The notes beneath the pieces are model-generated. The model was not told where the DNA came from, ran no database searches, and saw nothing but the letters and a program-made list of their open reading frames with translations. Below are positions 26,449 through 35,969 of a stretch of DNA of 64,000 nucleotides, in pieces (within the stretch, counting starts at the first letter, position 1; each line of letters opens with the position of its first letter). The position numbers were made by a program, and so were the translations under genes. The DNA is from Streptomyces brevispora (GTDB lineage Bacteria; Actinomycetota; Actinomycetes; Streptomycetales; Streptomycetaceae). Where the stretch lies: NCBI RefSeq assembly GCF_007829885.1, contig NZ_VIWW01000001.1:5518001-5582000 (forward strand), in the 5' to 3' direction.

Positions 26449-28052
26449 CGGCACTGTCCTACGCGCACGGCACCGGAACCACGGCCCTGCTCGGCGACAC
26501 CATCGGACGCAATCTCGACCGGGCGATCGACGCGTTCGGCGAGCGCGAGGCGCTGGTCGACGTGCCCTCCGGGCGACGCTGGACGTACGCCGAGTTCGGG
26601 GCGGCCGTCGAGGAGCTGGCCCGCGCGTTGATGGCGTCGGGGGTGGCCAAGGGGGACCGGGTCGGCATCTGGGCGGTCAACTGCCCCGAGTGGGTGCTCG
26701 TCCAGTACGCCACCGCCCGGATCGGCGCCGTCATGGTCACCATCAACCCCGCCTACCGGGCCCACGAGTTGGAGTACGTGCTGAAGCAGGCCGGCATCTC
26801 ACTGCTGGCCGCCTCGCTCTCGCACCGCACCGGCGACTACCGGGCGATGGTCGACGAGGTCCGCGCCAACTGCCCCGCGCTGCGCGCCGCGCACTACATC
26901 GGCGACCCCACCTGGGGCGAGCTGCTCGCGACTGCCGGATCGGTGACCCCGGAACAACTCGCCGCACGCGAGGCCGGGTTGTCCTGCGACGACCCGATCA
27001 ACATCCAGTACACCTCCGGTACCACCGGCTTCCCCAAGGGGGCCACCCTCTCCCATCACAACATCCTCAACAACGGCTATTTCGTTGGGGAGTTGGTCGC
27101 CTACACCGAACAGGACCGGGTCTGCCTGCCGGTCCCCTTCTACCACTGCTTCGGCATGGTCATGGGCAACCTCGGCATCACCTCGCACGGCGCCTGCATC
27201 GTGATCCCGGCCCCGGCCTTCGAGCCCGCCGCCGTGCTGGCCGCCGTTCAGCAGGAGCGCTGCACCTCGCTGTACGGCGTTCCCACCATGTTCATCGCCG
27301 AGCTGAACCTCCCCGGCTTCGCCTCGTACGACCTCTCCTCGCTGCGCACCGGCATCATGGCCGGATCACCCTGTCCGGTCGAGGTGATGAAGCGGGTCGT
27401 CGCCGAGATGCACATGGACGAGGTGTCCATCTGCTACGGGATGACGGAGACCTCCCCGGTCTCCACCCAGACCCGCCGCGACGACGATCTGGAGCGACGC
27501 ACGGGCACCGTCGGCCGTGCGATGCCGCATATCGAGATCAAGGTCATCGACCCGGCGAAGGGCGTGACGCTGGAGCGCGGCGCCTCCGGCGAACTCTGCA
27601 CCCGCGGCTACAGCGTGATGCTCGGCTACTGGGAGCTGCCCGAGCGGAGTGCCGAAGTGATCGACGCGGGCCGCTGGATGCACACCGGGGACCTCGCGGT
27701 GATGCGGGAGGACGGCTACGTGCAGATCGTCGGCCGGATCAAGGACATGATCATCCGCGGTGGTGAGAACGTTTATCCGCGCGAGATCGAGGAGTTCCTC
27801 CACGGCCACCCCAAGATCGCGGACGTGCAGGTCGTGGGGGTGCCGGACGAGCGGTACGGCGAGGAGATCCTGGCCTGCGTCATCCCCGGGGACCCGGCGG
27901 ACCCGCCGACCCTGGAGGAGGTGGCGGAGTTCTGCCGCGGACGGCTGGCGCACTACAAGGTGCCGCGCCTACTGGAGATTCTCGAAACCTTCCCGATGAC
28001 GGTCAGCGGGAAGGTCCGGAAGATCGAACTGCGTGAGAACCACGGCCGGTAG
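26445..28052 (+). CDS. AMP-binding long-chain-type fatty acyl-CoA synthetase
   Basis: 535 residues from GTG 26445, whose GTGA overlaps the previous stop. Motifs: QYTSGTTGFPKGATLSHHN (P-loop), CYGMTETSPVSTQT, MHTGDLAVMREDGYVQIVGR, DMIIRGGENVYPREIEEFL and MTVSGKVRKIELRE. These define a FadD-like acyl-CoA synthetase. Because it is co-translated with another synthetase of a different subgroup, the two may handle different chain or ring substrates in one catabolic route. No beta-oxidation gene is adjacent. Length is normal and all motifs are intact. Confidence 0.92.
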   Translation: MTALSYAHGTGTTALLGDTIGRNLDRAIDAFGEREALVDVPSGRRWTYAEFGAAVEELARALMASGVAKGDRVGIWAVNCPEWVLVQYATARIGAVMVTINPAYRAHELEYVLKQAGISLLAASLSHRTGDYRAMVDEVRANCPALRAAHYIGDPTWGELLATAGSVTPEQLAAREAGLSCDDPINIQYTSGTTGFPKGATLSHHNILNNGYFVGELVAYTEQDRVCLPVPFYHCFGMVMGNLGITSHGACIVIPAPAFEPAAVLAAVQQERCTSLYGVPTMFIAELNLPGFASYDLSSLRTGIMAGSPCPVEVMKRVVAEMHMDEVSICYGMTETSPVSTQTRRDDDLERRTGTVGRAMPHIEIKVIDPAKGVTLERGASGELCTRGYSVMLGYWELPERSAEVIDAGRWMHTGDLAVMREDGYVQIVGRIKDMIIRGGENVYPREIEEFLHGHPKIADVQVVGVPDERYGEEILACVIPGDPADPPTLEEVAEFCRGRLAHYKVPRLLEILETFPMTVSGKVRKIELRENHGR

Positions 28053-28098
28053 GGCCGGCCCCGGGACCTCGTCCGCCTGAGCGGGGCCCGGGGCGCCG

Positions 28099-28341
28099 TC
28101 AGGCGGCTTCGATGATGTTGCCCGTGGCGGCGTTTTGGGTCGCGGACGCCCATTCGATCAGGAGCACCTCGTATGCGGCGGACTCCACGGAGGACCAGTC
28201 CTGTCCGGCGCGGGCGTCGACGAGTGCGCGGATCGCCTCGTTCGCCTCGACCGCGGCGGGGTGGGACGGCTGTGCGAGGTATGCGGGCTGCGGGGTGTGC
28301 GGCGGATCCGTGGGTGGAGAAAGCCGTGGAGTTAAGACCAT
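28099..28341 (-). CDS. Small conserved actinomycete protein of unknown function
   Basis: 80 residues from ATG 28341. The first 25 residues are Pro/Thr/Ser-rich; the rest is a compact helical domain (AVEANEAIRALVDARAGQDW, SSVESAAYEVLLIEWASA) ending TGNIIEAA. I recognise the general type from Streptomyces genomes but no named function. It is probably cytoplasmic. It converges on the acyl-CoA synthetase operon. Confidence 0.65.
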   Translation of the reverse strand: MVLTPRLSPPTDPPHTPQPAYLAQPSHPAAVEANEAIRALVDARAGQDWSSVESAAYEVLLIEWASATQNAATGNIIEAA

Positions 28342-28417
28342 GCGCCCCACTGTAGGGCCCGCCACCGACAACAGACCGAACATTTGTGTCCACTGGCTCG
28401 AACGTGACCGATAGCAC

Positions 28418-28954
28418 TCACTGTGGCCGGGCGGTTTCTGTGAGCTGCGGCACGTCCCGGCGCATGCAGACCCTCGGCCACCGGTCCAGGCCGTGTTCCG
28501 CCTCCTCCGCCCGGATCTTCCGCAGCCCGTCGGTGAGTTCGGATTCCGTCAGCACGCGGAAGCCGAGCCGCGCGTAGTACGGCGCGTTCCACGGAACGTG
28601 GGAGAACGTCGTCAGGGTGAGCCCGCCCAGGCCCTCGGCCGCCGCCCAGCTGCCCGCATGCCCGATGAGGCCACTGCCCAGTCCGCGCCGGGCGGCCGAC
28701 GGATGGACCGAGACCTGCTCGATATGGCCGGCGCCGTCGACCGGATCGGCGACGAGATAGCCCAGCGGCCGGTCGTCGGCGCGGACGGTCACCCAGGCGC
28801 GGCCGGCCCGGCGGTACTCGTCCAGAACGTCCAGGGACGGCGGCTCGTCGTCGGCCACGAGGGACATGCCGACGGTGCGGAAGGGTTCGCCCGCGGCACG
28901 CTCGATGTCCTGAAGCAGGGGGAGATCCGAGCGTCGTGCGGGGCGGATACGCAT
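28418..28954 (-). CDS. GNAT-family N-acetyltransferase
   Basis: 178 residues from ATG 28954. The GNAT fold is clear: MRIRPARRSDLPLLQDIERA at the N-terminus, HIEQVSVHPSAARRGLGSGL (motif A, acetyl-CoA-binding V-x-P-x-x-R-x-x-G-x-G) and LTTFSHVPWNAPYYARLGFR (motif B). It should transfer an acetyl group from acetyl-CoA to an amine; the substrate is unknown. Its start lies 46 bp after the stop of the zinc-ribbon gene, so the two may be co-transcribed. Confidence 0.92.
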   Translation of the reverse strand: MRIRPARRSDLPLLQDIERAAGEPFRTVGMSLVADDEPPSLDVLDEYRRAGRAWVTVRADDRPLGYLVADPVDGAGHIEQVSVHPSAARRGLGSGLIGHAGSWAAAEGLGGLTLTTFSHVPWNAPYYARLGFRVLTESELTDGLRKIRAEEAEHGLDRWPRVCMRRDVPQLTETARPQ

Positions 28955-29000
28955 GTCTCAGTATGGCGCGTGATGCCCGCGGAGCGGTACGGGCAGGAGC

Positions 29001-29726
29001 TCAGGCGCCGGGGCTGACCAGTTCTTCCGCCGGGCCGTTCACCGGCTGCGGGGTCCCGGTCAGATCCATGACGAAGAGCGGGATGACGAGTCCGTCCGCA
29101 CGCTGCCGGGCATCCGGCGCGTACCCGGCGAGCGAGAAGAACACACCGGACACCGAGGCGCTCAGCGCGTTGAGCCACAGGCATTCGACATCGCGCAACG
29201 CGGTCGGCCGGGTGGTGGAGTCGACCTGGGCGATCAGCCCCGCCGCCCGCAGATCGATCCGGGACGAGGGGCGTCCGGCGGGCTGGACGACCTCGCGGTA
29301 CCCGAGCCACTTCAGATACAGGGCGGCGGCGCCGACCGCGTCCTGTGCGGTACGGATCGTCAGTGGCCGGAAACCCGGCCGCGGGGCCGCGGCCGTGCGC
29401 GGCAGCAGGATGTGCGACGGCCGCACCGGCCGGGACGCGGTCCCCGGCGCACGGCCGGGAGCCGCCACCGGGCGGACCGGGATCCGCAGCACCGCCCCGC
29501 ACGGGCAGCACAGTTCGGGCTGCGGCCACTGGTCGTGCCGCCCGCAGGCGCGGCAGCGCGCCGTCACCCAGTCGTCGGTCCAGGTGCGGTGGGTGATTCT
29601 CGTGACGGGGGCGCCGCGCAGCAGCGGCGTGGTGGTCGGGGCGCCGCACGGGCACGGGTAGGCGGGTGTGGCGTACATGTGGTCGCGGCGGCAGACCGGG
29701 CACCGTACCGGCAGTGACTCCACCAT
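29001..29726 (-). CDS. Zinc-ribbon protein with a possible restriction-endonuclease-like domain
   Basis: About 241 residues from ATG 29726; GTG 29723 is spaced better from GGAGG. The N-terminal third carries paired Cys motifs (CPVCRRD, PCPCGAP, CRACGRHDQ, CCPCGAV), enough for two zinc ribbons. After a Pro/Arg linker the C-terminal domain reads AAALYLKWLGYREVVQPAGR, then SSRIDLRAAGLIAQVDSTTR and VECLWLNALSASVSGVFFSL. This order (helix with L-G-Y, Asp on a strand, then Q-V-x on the next strand, then a helix) is reminiscent of Mrr/endonuclease-like folds, but the usual Q-x-K is Q-V-D here, so catalysis is doubtful. The function is unknown; the domain call is an inference from pattern only. Confidence 0.55.
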   Translation of the reverse strand: MVESLPVRCPVCRRDHMYATPAYPCPCGAPTTTPLLRGAPVTRITHRTWTDDWVTARCRACGRHDQWPQPELCCPCGAVLRIPVRPVAAPGRAPGTASRPVRPSHILLPRTAAAPRPGFRPLTIRTAQDAVGAAALYLKWLGYREVVQPAGRPSSRIDLRAAGLIAQVDSTTRPTALRDVECLWLNALSASVSGVFFSLAGYAPDARQRADGLVIPLFVMDLTGTPQPVNGPAEELVSPGA

Positions 29727-29912
29727 GACCTCCCTCCGCCGCGCGGACCGCGGGCGGCCCCGGAATCCGGGCCGACTCCGCTCCGTACCCCCATGCTCCA
29801 CCAAGAGCGAGGTCCCGGGGAGGAAGTTGAGGCACTTCGCGGGACCGCCCCCCGTTCGGGCCGCACCCCCGCCGCCTCTCTTGACGGCGGTCCGGGCGCA
29901 CTTTAGATTTGC

Positions 29913-29948
29913 TTCCGTATAGCAGAATCAATATTCCGTAATGCGGAA
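29913..29948. promoter_or_regulatory. Motif A tandem operator upstream of gcl
   Basis: Two 15-bp elements: TTCCGTATAGCAGAA (29913-29927) and TTCCGTAATGCGGAA (29934-29948, a near-perfect palindrome). Centres are 21 bp apart, two helical turns. The pair ends 60 bp before the gcl start. The same arrangement is seen upstream of hyi and near the IclR gene, which makes binding by the IclR/AllR-like regulator likely. Confidence 0.8.
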
Positions 29949-30008
29949 TTGGTGCTCTCAGGTGGCGCGACAGAGCCCGACTCCACCCAGGTCCGAGCAG
30001 GAGCACTC

Positions 30009-31793
<1,785 letters not shown>

Positions 31794-31803
31794 CCCGTCG
31801 GGC

Positions 31804-31843
31804 CGCGGCCCCCGCCTCCCCGATACGGGTGGCGGGGGCCGCG
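31804..31843. terminator. 13-bp stem-loop after gcl
   Basis: Arms 31804-31816 and 31831-31843 pair perfectly across a 14-nt loop, starting 10 bp after the gcl stop. Confidence 0.85.
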
Positions 31844-32168
31844 TCGTCGTGTCCGCCATCGCCGGACGGGCTCGAGCGATGTCCTCCAGCGCCGGAGGGC
31901 TCGATGCGCGGGCCCACCGCGGCATGCCGAAAGGGCGTGGAGCACGGGACCGTGATCCGTGCTCCACACCCTGGTGAGGGGAGTGACTGGGGCCGCGGCG
32001 GCGGGGCGAGGAGGCGGCGGGCCCCGGCTCCTTCAGGTCAGGAGACGGGGTCCGCCGCCCACACCACCGCACTGGCGTCGCACAACCGCCGCGGCCTCGT
32101 CCTGCCCGCGACGTGCGCGACCCCTCATCCGGGCGGGCGCAACGGTGCGGGCAGGGCAGGTGGGAGGC
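31844..32168. other. Intergenic region between convergent gcl and catalase with a second stem-loop
   Basis: A second hairpin (31932-31947 with 31957-31972, one mismatch, core GTGGAGCACGG) lies in the middle. The part 31850-31915 has two copies of a short Streptomyces-type intergenic motif (GCCGGACGGGCTCGA and GCCGGAGGGCTCGA). No gene is recognisable, and 31990-32160 shows nothing I can name. Confidence 0.55.
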
Positions 32169-33626
32169 TCAGTCCTCGCGCAGGGCGTGGACGGCCTCCT
32201 CCACGCGCTTGCCGTACTCGGCGTCCGCGGCGTGGAAGTGGGCGAGGTTCTTCTCGATCACGTCGTCCCGGGTGACCTGGGACAGGCTGCCCGCGATGTT
32301 GGCGATCAGCCGGCCCTTCTCGTCGTCCGACATCAGCCGGTACAGCTCGCCCGCCTGGAAGAAGTCGTCGTCCTTGGCGTGGGCGGGCGCCTGGTGCGTG
32401 CCGGTCCAGCCCTGGACGGCCAGCGGGGCGGAGTGCGCCGCGCCCGTCTGGGCCGGGCCCGCGTACGAGTTGGGCTCGTAGTTCTTGTCGTGCCGCGCAC
32501 CGTGACGCGTGGCGTGCAGTCCGTCGCGGCCGTAGTTGTCGACGACGGCCGTACGCGGCGCGTTCACCGGCAGCTGGGTGTGGTTGACGCCCAGCCGGTA
32601 GCGGTGTGCGTCCGCGTACGCGAACAGCCGGCCCTGGAGCATCTTGTCCGGGGACGGGCCGATGCCGGGCACGAAGTTGTTCGGGGAGAACGCGGCCTGC
32701 TCGACCTCGGCGAAGACGTTGTCCGGGTTGCGGTCCAGGACGAGCCGGCCCACCCGCTGGAGCGGGTAGTCGCTGTGCGGCCACACCTTGGTCAGGTCGA
32801 ACGGGTTGAAGCGGTAGTCCGCGGCGTCGGCGGCCGGCATCACCTGCACATGCAGCGTCCAGGACGGGTTCATGCCGCGCTCGATCGCCTGCAGCAGGTC
32901 CGTCTGGTGCGAGGAGGCGTCCTTGCCGACGAGCTCCGCGGCCTGGCCGGCGGAGAGCGAGCGCACGCCCTGGTTGGTCTTGAAGTGGTACTTGACGAAG
33001 AAGGCCTCGCCCGCGGCGTTCGTCCACTGGTAGGTGTGCGAGCCGTAACCGTTCATGTGGCGGTACGAGGCCGGGATGCCCCGGTCGCCCATCAGCCAGG
33101 TCACCTGGTGCGTCGCCTCGGGAGCGTGGGCCCAGAAGTCCCAGACGTTGTCCGGCTCCTGACGGCCCGTGAACGGGTCGCGCTTCTGCGAGTGGATGAA
33201 GTCGGGGAACTTGATCGGGTCCTTGATGAAGAACACCGGGGTGTTGTTGCCGACCAGGTCGTAATTGCCCTCGTCCGTATAGAACTTGAGGGCGAAACCG
33301 CGCGGGTCGCGCACCGCGTCCGCGCCACCGAGCGAGTCGGCGACCGTCGAGAACCGGATGAAGGTCTCGGTGCGGCGGCCCACCTCGGAGAGGAAGTCGG
33401 CGCGGGTGAAGCCGGTGACGTCGTCGGTCACCTCGAAGTAGCCGTACGCGCCGGAGCCCCGGGCGTGCACCACGCGCTCCGGGATGCGCTCCCGGTTGAA
33501 GCGGGCGAGCTTCTCCAGGAGGTGACCGTCCTGGAGGAGGATCGGGCCACCGACGCCTGCGGTGGCGGAGTTCTGGTTGTCGGCGACCGGGGCGCCTGAC
33601 TCGGTCGTAAGCACACGCTGCGTCAT
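32169..33626 (-). CDS. Catalase (monofunctional, small-subunit clade)
   Basis: 485 residues from ATG 33626. Heme catalase landmarks are complete: distal His54 in RVVHARGSGAYG, Asn in LVGNNTPVFFIKDP, and the proximal Tyr segment RLFAYADAHRYRLGVNH. The NADPH-type small-subunit length fits clade 3. It breaks H2O2 into water and oxygen in the cytoplasm. Its place between gcl and glxR, and the motif B site 87 bp upstream that is shared with the uricase operon, suggest that it removes the peroxide made by uricase. The ribosome site is loose (GGAAGG about 14 nt upstream). Confidence 0.95.
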   Translation of the reverse strand: MTQRVLTTESGAPVADNQNSATAGVGGPILLQDGHLLEKLARFNRERIPERVVHARGSGAYGYFEVTDDVTGFTRADFLSEVGRRTETFIRFSTVADSLGGADAVRDPRGFALKFYTDEGNYDLVGNNTPVFFIKDPIKFPDFIHSQKRDPFTGRQEPDNVWDFWAHAPEATHQVTWLMGDRGIPASYRHMNGYGSHTYQWTNAAGEAFFVKYHFKTNQGVRSLSAGQAAELVGKDASSHQTDLLQAIERGMNPSWTLHVQVMPAADAADYRFNPFDLTKVWPHSDYPLQRVGRLVLDRNPDNVFAEVEQAAFSPNNFVPGIGPSPDKMLQGRLFAYADAHRYRLGVNHTQLPVNAPRTAVVDNYGRDGLHATRHGARHDKNYEPNSYAGPAQTGAAHSAPLAVQGWTGTHQAPAHAKDDDFFQAGELYRLMSDDEKGRLIANIAGSLSQVTRDDVIEKNLAHFHAADAEYGKRVEEAVHALRED

Positions 33627-33712
33627 GGTGTCGGGGTGACCTTCCGTACGGGAGCTGCTGAACTGCGAGGTCCTGGGGGCTCCAGGAGCGTAAGGACGCC
33701 CCGAACCTGACG

Positions 33713-33727
33713 TCAACAGTTTGTTGA
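33713..33727. promoter_or_regulatory. Motif B site (TCAACA-GTT-TGTTGA) upstream of catalase
   Basis: A perfect 6-3-6 inverted repeat, flanked by one more A at the right. It lies 87 bp upstream of the catalase start and recurs upstream of the OHCU decarboxylase operon, malate synthase and allantoinase. Confidence 0.75.
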
Positions 33728-33746
33728 AATTCTCGGTGGAGTGGTG

Positions 33747-33808
33747 TTCCGGACGGCGTCGGCGCCTGGGCGCGACAGGACAGGTGTCAGCGCCGACGCC
33801 GTCCGGAA
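33747..33808. terminator. 19-bp perfect stem-loop between catalase promoter and glxR
   Basis: Arms 33747-33765 and 33790-33808 are perfect complements with a 24-nt loop. It lies downstream of glxR (minus strand, stop 33876) and shields the catalase promoter from read-through. Confidence 0.8.
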
Positions 33809-33875
33809 GTCTGTGGGCCGGAGCGCGAGCACCCCGGGCGGGGGGAGAGTGCCGGCGGGGCCCGGCCGCGGTGGA

Positions 33876-34775
33876 TCAGGCCCCGACGGGCCGGCCGGAG
33901 AGGCGCTCGACCGAGCGGAGCAGCGCCGAGTGGTCCAGGCCGCCGTCGCCCTGTGCGCGCAGCGAGGCGACGAGCTGGGCGACGACCGCGCCCACCGGCA
34001 GCGCGGCCCCGACGTTGCGGGCGGCGTCCGTGACGATGCCCATGTCCTTGTGGTGCAGGTCGATCCGGAAGCCGGGTGCGAAGTCCCGGTTCAGGAAGTT
34101 GGCCTTCTTGCGGGTCAGCACGGTCGAGCCGGCCAGTCCGCCGTTGAGGACGTCGAGCGCGGCGGCGAGGTCGACCCCGGACTTCTCCAGGAAGACGACG
34201 GCCTCGGCGCAGGCCTGGATGTTGACCGCGACGATCAGCTGGTTGGCGGCCTTCACCGTCTGGCCGCAACCGTGCGGACCGCAGAGCACGATGGTCCGGC
34301 CCAGTGCGTCGAGCACCGGCCTGGCGGCGTCGAAGTCGGCCTGCTCGCCGCCGACCATGATGGAGAGCACGGCCTCGATCGCGCCGGCCTCGCCGCCGGA
34401 GACGGGGGCGTCCAGCACGCGGATGCCCTTGTCGCGGGCGCGCTCGGCGAGGTCCACGGAGGTCTGCGGGGTGATCGAGGACATGTCGACCAGCAGCGCG
34501 CCGCGCCTCGCGTTCTCCAGGATGCCCTCGGGGCCGTACGCGATGGCCTCGACCTGCGGGGAGGCGGGCACCATCGTGACGATCACGTCGGCGTCCCTGA
34601 CCGCCTCGGCGATCGAGGAGGCACCGGTGCCGCCGGCCGCGGCCAGCCGGTCCACCTTGTCCTGCTCCAGGGTGTAACCGGTGACGTCGTAACCGGCCTT
34701 GATCAGGTTCTCGGACATGGGCGAGCCCATGATGCCGAGCCCGATCCACGCAACCTTGGGGAGGTTGTTGCTCAT
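33876..34775 (-). CDS. glxR: Tartronate semialdehyde (2-hydroxy-3-oxopropionate) reductase
   Basis: 299 residues from ATG 34775. The beta-hydroxyacid dehydrogenase family is clear: Rossmann motif WIGLGIMGSPMSENLIKAGY (about 10-29), substrate motif DAPVSGGEAGA (about 124) and the catalytic-Lys helix GQTVKAANQLIVAVN (about 170). It reduces tartronate semialdehyde to D-glycerate with NAD(P)H. It follows hyi in the same direction, 101 bp away with a stem-loop between, so hyi-glxR is probably one transcript under motif A. With gcl it forms the glycerate route for glyoxylate. No anomalies. Confidence 0.94.
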   Translation of the reverse strand: MSNNLPKVAWIGLGIMGSPMSENLIKAGYDVTGYTLEQDKVDRLAAAGGTGASSIAEAVRDADVIVTMVPASPQVEAIAYGPEGILENARRGALLVDMSSITPQTSVDLAERARDKGIRVLDAPVSGGEAGAIEAVLSIMVGGEQADFDAARPVLDALGRTIVLCGPHGCGQTVKAANQLIVAVNIQACAEAVVFLEKSGVDLAAALDVLNGGLAGSTVLTRKKANFLNRDFAPGFRIDLHHKDMGIVTDAARNVGAALPVGAVVAQLVASLRAQGDGGLDHSALLRSVERLSGRPVGA

Positions 34776-34812
34776 GAGGGTGCCTTCCGATCGGCGTGTG
34801 TGGTGGGGGTCG

Positions 34813-34847
34813 TCGAACTGCCGTCCGTGCGACGGACGGCAGTTCGA
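34813..34847. other. 15-bp stem-loop inside the hyi-glxR intergenic gap
   Basis: Arms 34813-34827 and 34833-34847 are perfect complements around a 5-nt loop. It lies between two co-oriented genes of one pathway, so it may be an attenuating or RNA-stabilising structure rather than a full terminator. Confidence 0.7.
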
Positions 34848-34876
34848 TGACAGGCCTCAGGGGGAGCCGGCCACCC

Positions 34877-35716
34877 TCAGCGGGCGGCCCGCGCGGCAGC
34901 CGGGAGCCACCCGACGGACTCGGCGCTCGACCGGTCGCCCGGCTTGTACTCCAGGCCGACCCGGCCGTCGTAACCGGCCTCGGCCAGCTCGTCGAGGAGC
35001 TGCTCCAGCGGGAGCGAGCCGGTGCCGGGCGCGCCGCGCCCCGGGTTGTCGGCGATCTGCACGTGGCCGGTCCTGCCGGCGTACGCGGTGATGACCTGGC
35101 TGAGGTCCTCGCCGTTCATCGACAGGTGGTACAGGTCCATCAGGAACTTCGCGTTGCCGAGGCCGGTCGCCGCGTTGATCCGGTCGACGACCTCGATCCC
35201 GGCCGGCGCGCTGACCAGCGGGTAGCGCGGTGACTCCGGCGCGTTCAGGGTCTCGATCAGCAGGACTGCCCCGATCCGGTCCGCCGCGCGGGCGGCGAGG
35301 ACCAGGTTCTCCAGGGCGAGTTCGTCCTGCACCGCCGGATCCACGCCGTCGATCCGGTTGCCGTAGAGCGCGTTGAGCGCCTTGCAGCCGGTCGCGGCGG
35401 CGAAAGCGGCCGCCACCTCGATATTGGCGCGGAAGCGGTCCGACTCGGTGCCGGGCACGGAGAGTGCGCCGCGGTCGGGGCCGGGCAGCTGTCCGGCGTA
35501 GAAGTTCAGGCCCACCAGTTCGGTGCCCGCGTCGTCGAGCGCCTTCTTGAGGGCGTCGAGTTCGGCCTGTGGAGGAGTGGGGGTCTCGGTCCACGGCCAC
35601 CACAGCTCGACCGCGGTGAAGCCCGCCGCGGCTGCTGCCGCCGGGCGCTCCAGGAGCGGGAGTTCCGTGAAGAGGATCGAGAGGTTCACATCGAAGCGCT
35701 GGTCCGGGTAGCCCAT
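34877..35716 (-). CDS. hyi: Hydroxypyruvate isomerase
   Basis: 279 residues from ATG 35716. It is a TIM-barrel sugar-isomerase relative: RFDVNLSILFTELPLLERPA at the N-terminus, GFTAVELWWPW, LNFYAGQLPGPDRG (loop with D-R-G), LLIETLNAPESPRYPLV (metal Glu), FLMDLYHLSMNGED, HVQIADNPGRGAPGTG and GLEYKPG. These are the conserved metal and substrate segments of hydroxypyruvate isomerases. It interconverts hydroxypyruvate and tartronate semialdehyde. First gene of the hyi-glxR transcript; tandem motif A begins 18 bp upstream of the start codon, so repression by promoter occlusion is likely. Confidence 0.94.
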   Translation of the reverse strand: MGYPDQRFDVNLSILFTELPLLERPAAAAAAGFTAVELWWPWTETPTPPQAELDALKKALDDAGTELVGLNFYAGQLPGPDRGALSVPGTESDRFRANIEVAAAFAAATGCKALNALYGNRIDGVDPAVQDELALENLVLAARAADRIGAVLLIETLNAPESPRYPLVSAPAGIEVVDRINAATGLGNAKFLMDLYHLSMNGEDLSQVITAYAGRTGHVQIADNPGRGAPGTGSLPLEQLLDELAEAGYDGRVGLEYKPGDRSSAESVGWLPAAARAAR

Positions 35717-35733
35717 GAGGGTTTCGGTGCTCC

Positions 35734-35769
35734 TTCCGTATTGCGGAAGTTAGTTTCTGCTCAACGGAA
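35734..35769. promoter_or_regulatory. Motif A tandem operator upstream of hyi
   Basis: On the plus strand: TTCCGTATTGCGGAA (35734-35748, near-perfect palindrome) and TTCTGCTCAACGGAA (35755-35769). Centres are 21 bp apart. Read in the direction of hyi, the order is TTCCGTTGAGCAGAA then TTCCGCAATACGGAA, the same order as the gcl pair. Confidence 0.8.
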
Positions 35770-35969
35770 GATTGCCCGGGGGGTCGATGGGCTGTCAAGG
35801 GGGTGCCCGGAATTCGGGCCGGTCGGCGACCGTCGGGGCCGGTCGGGGCGGGGCGGCGCAGGACGTGGTTGCGCCCTGCGCAATGGCCGGTGCAGCTCTT
35901 GCGGCAGCTGTTCGGGCAGGTCACTGTGGCTGACACATCCGACGCAGCCGACCCCACGAGGTGCCTCGC

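Noticed and set aside
24741..28052. A 1,103-codon fusion of two acyl-CoA synthetases
   Set aside because: The first synthetase is in another frame; the long frame is a shadow until GTG 26445, where the second synthetase begins.
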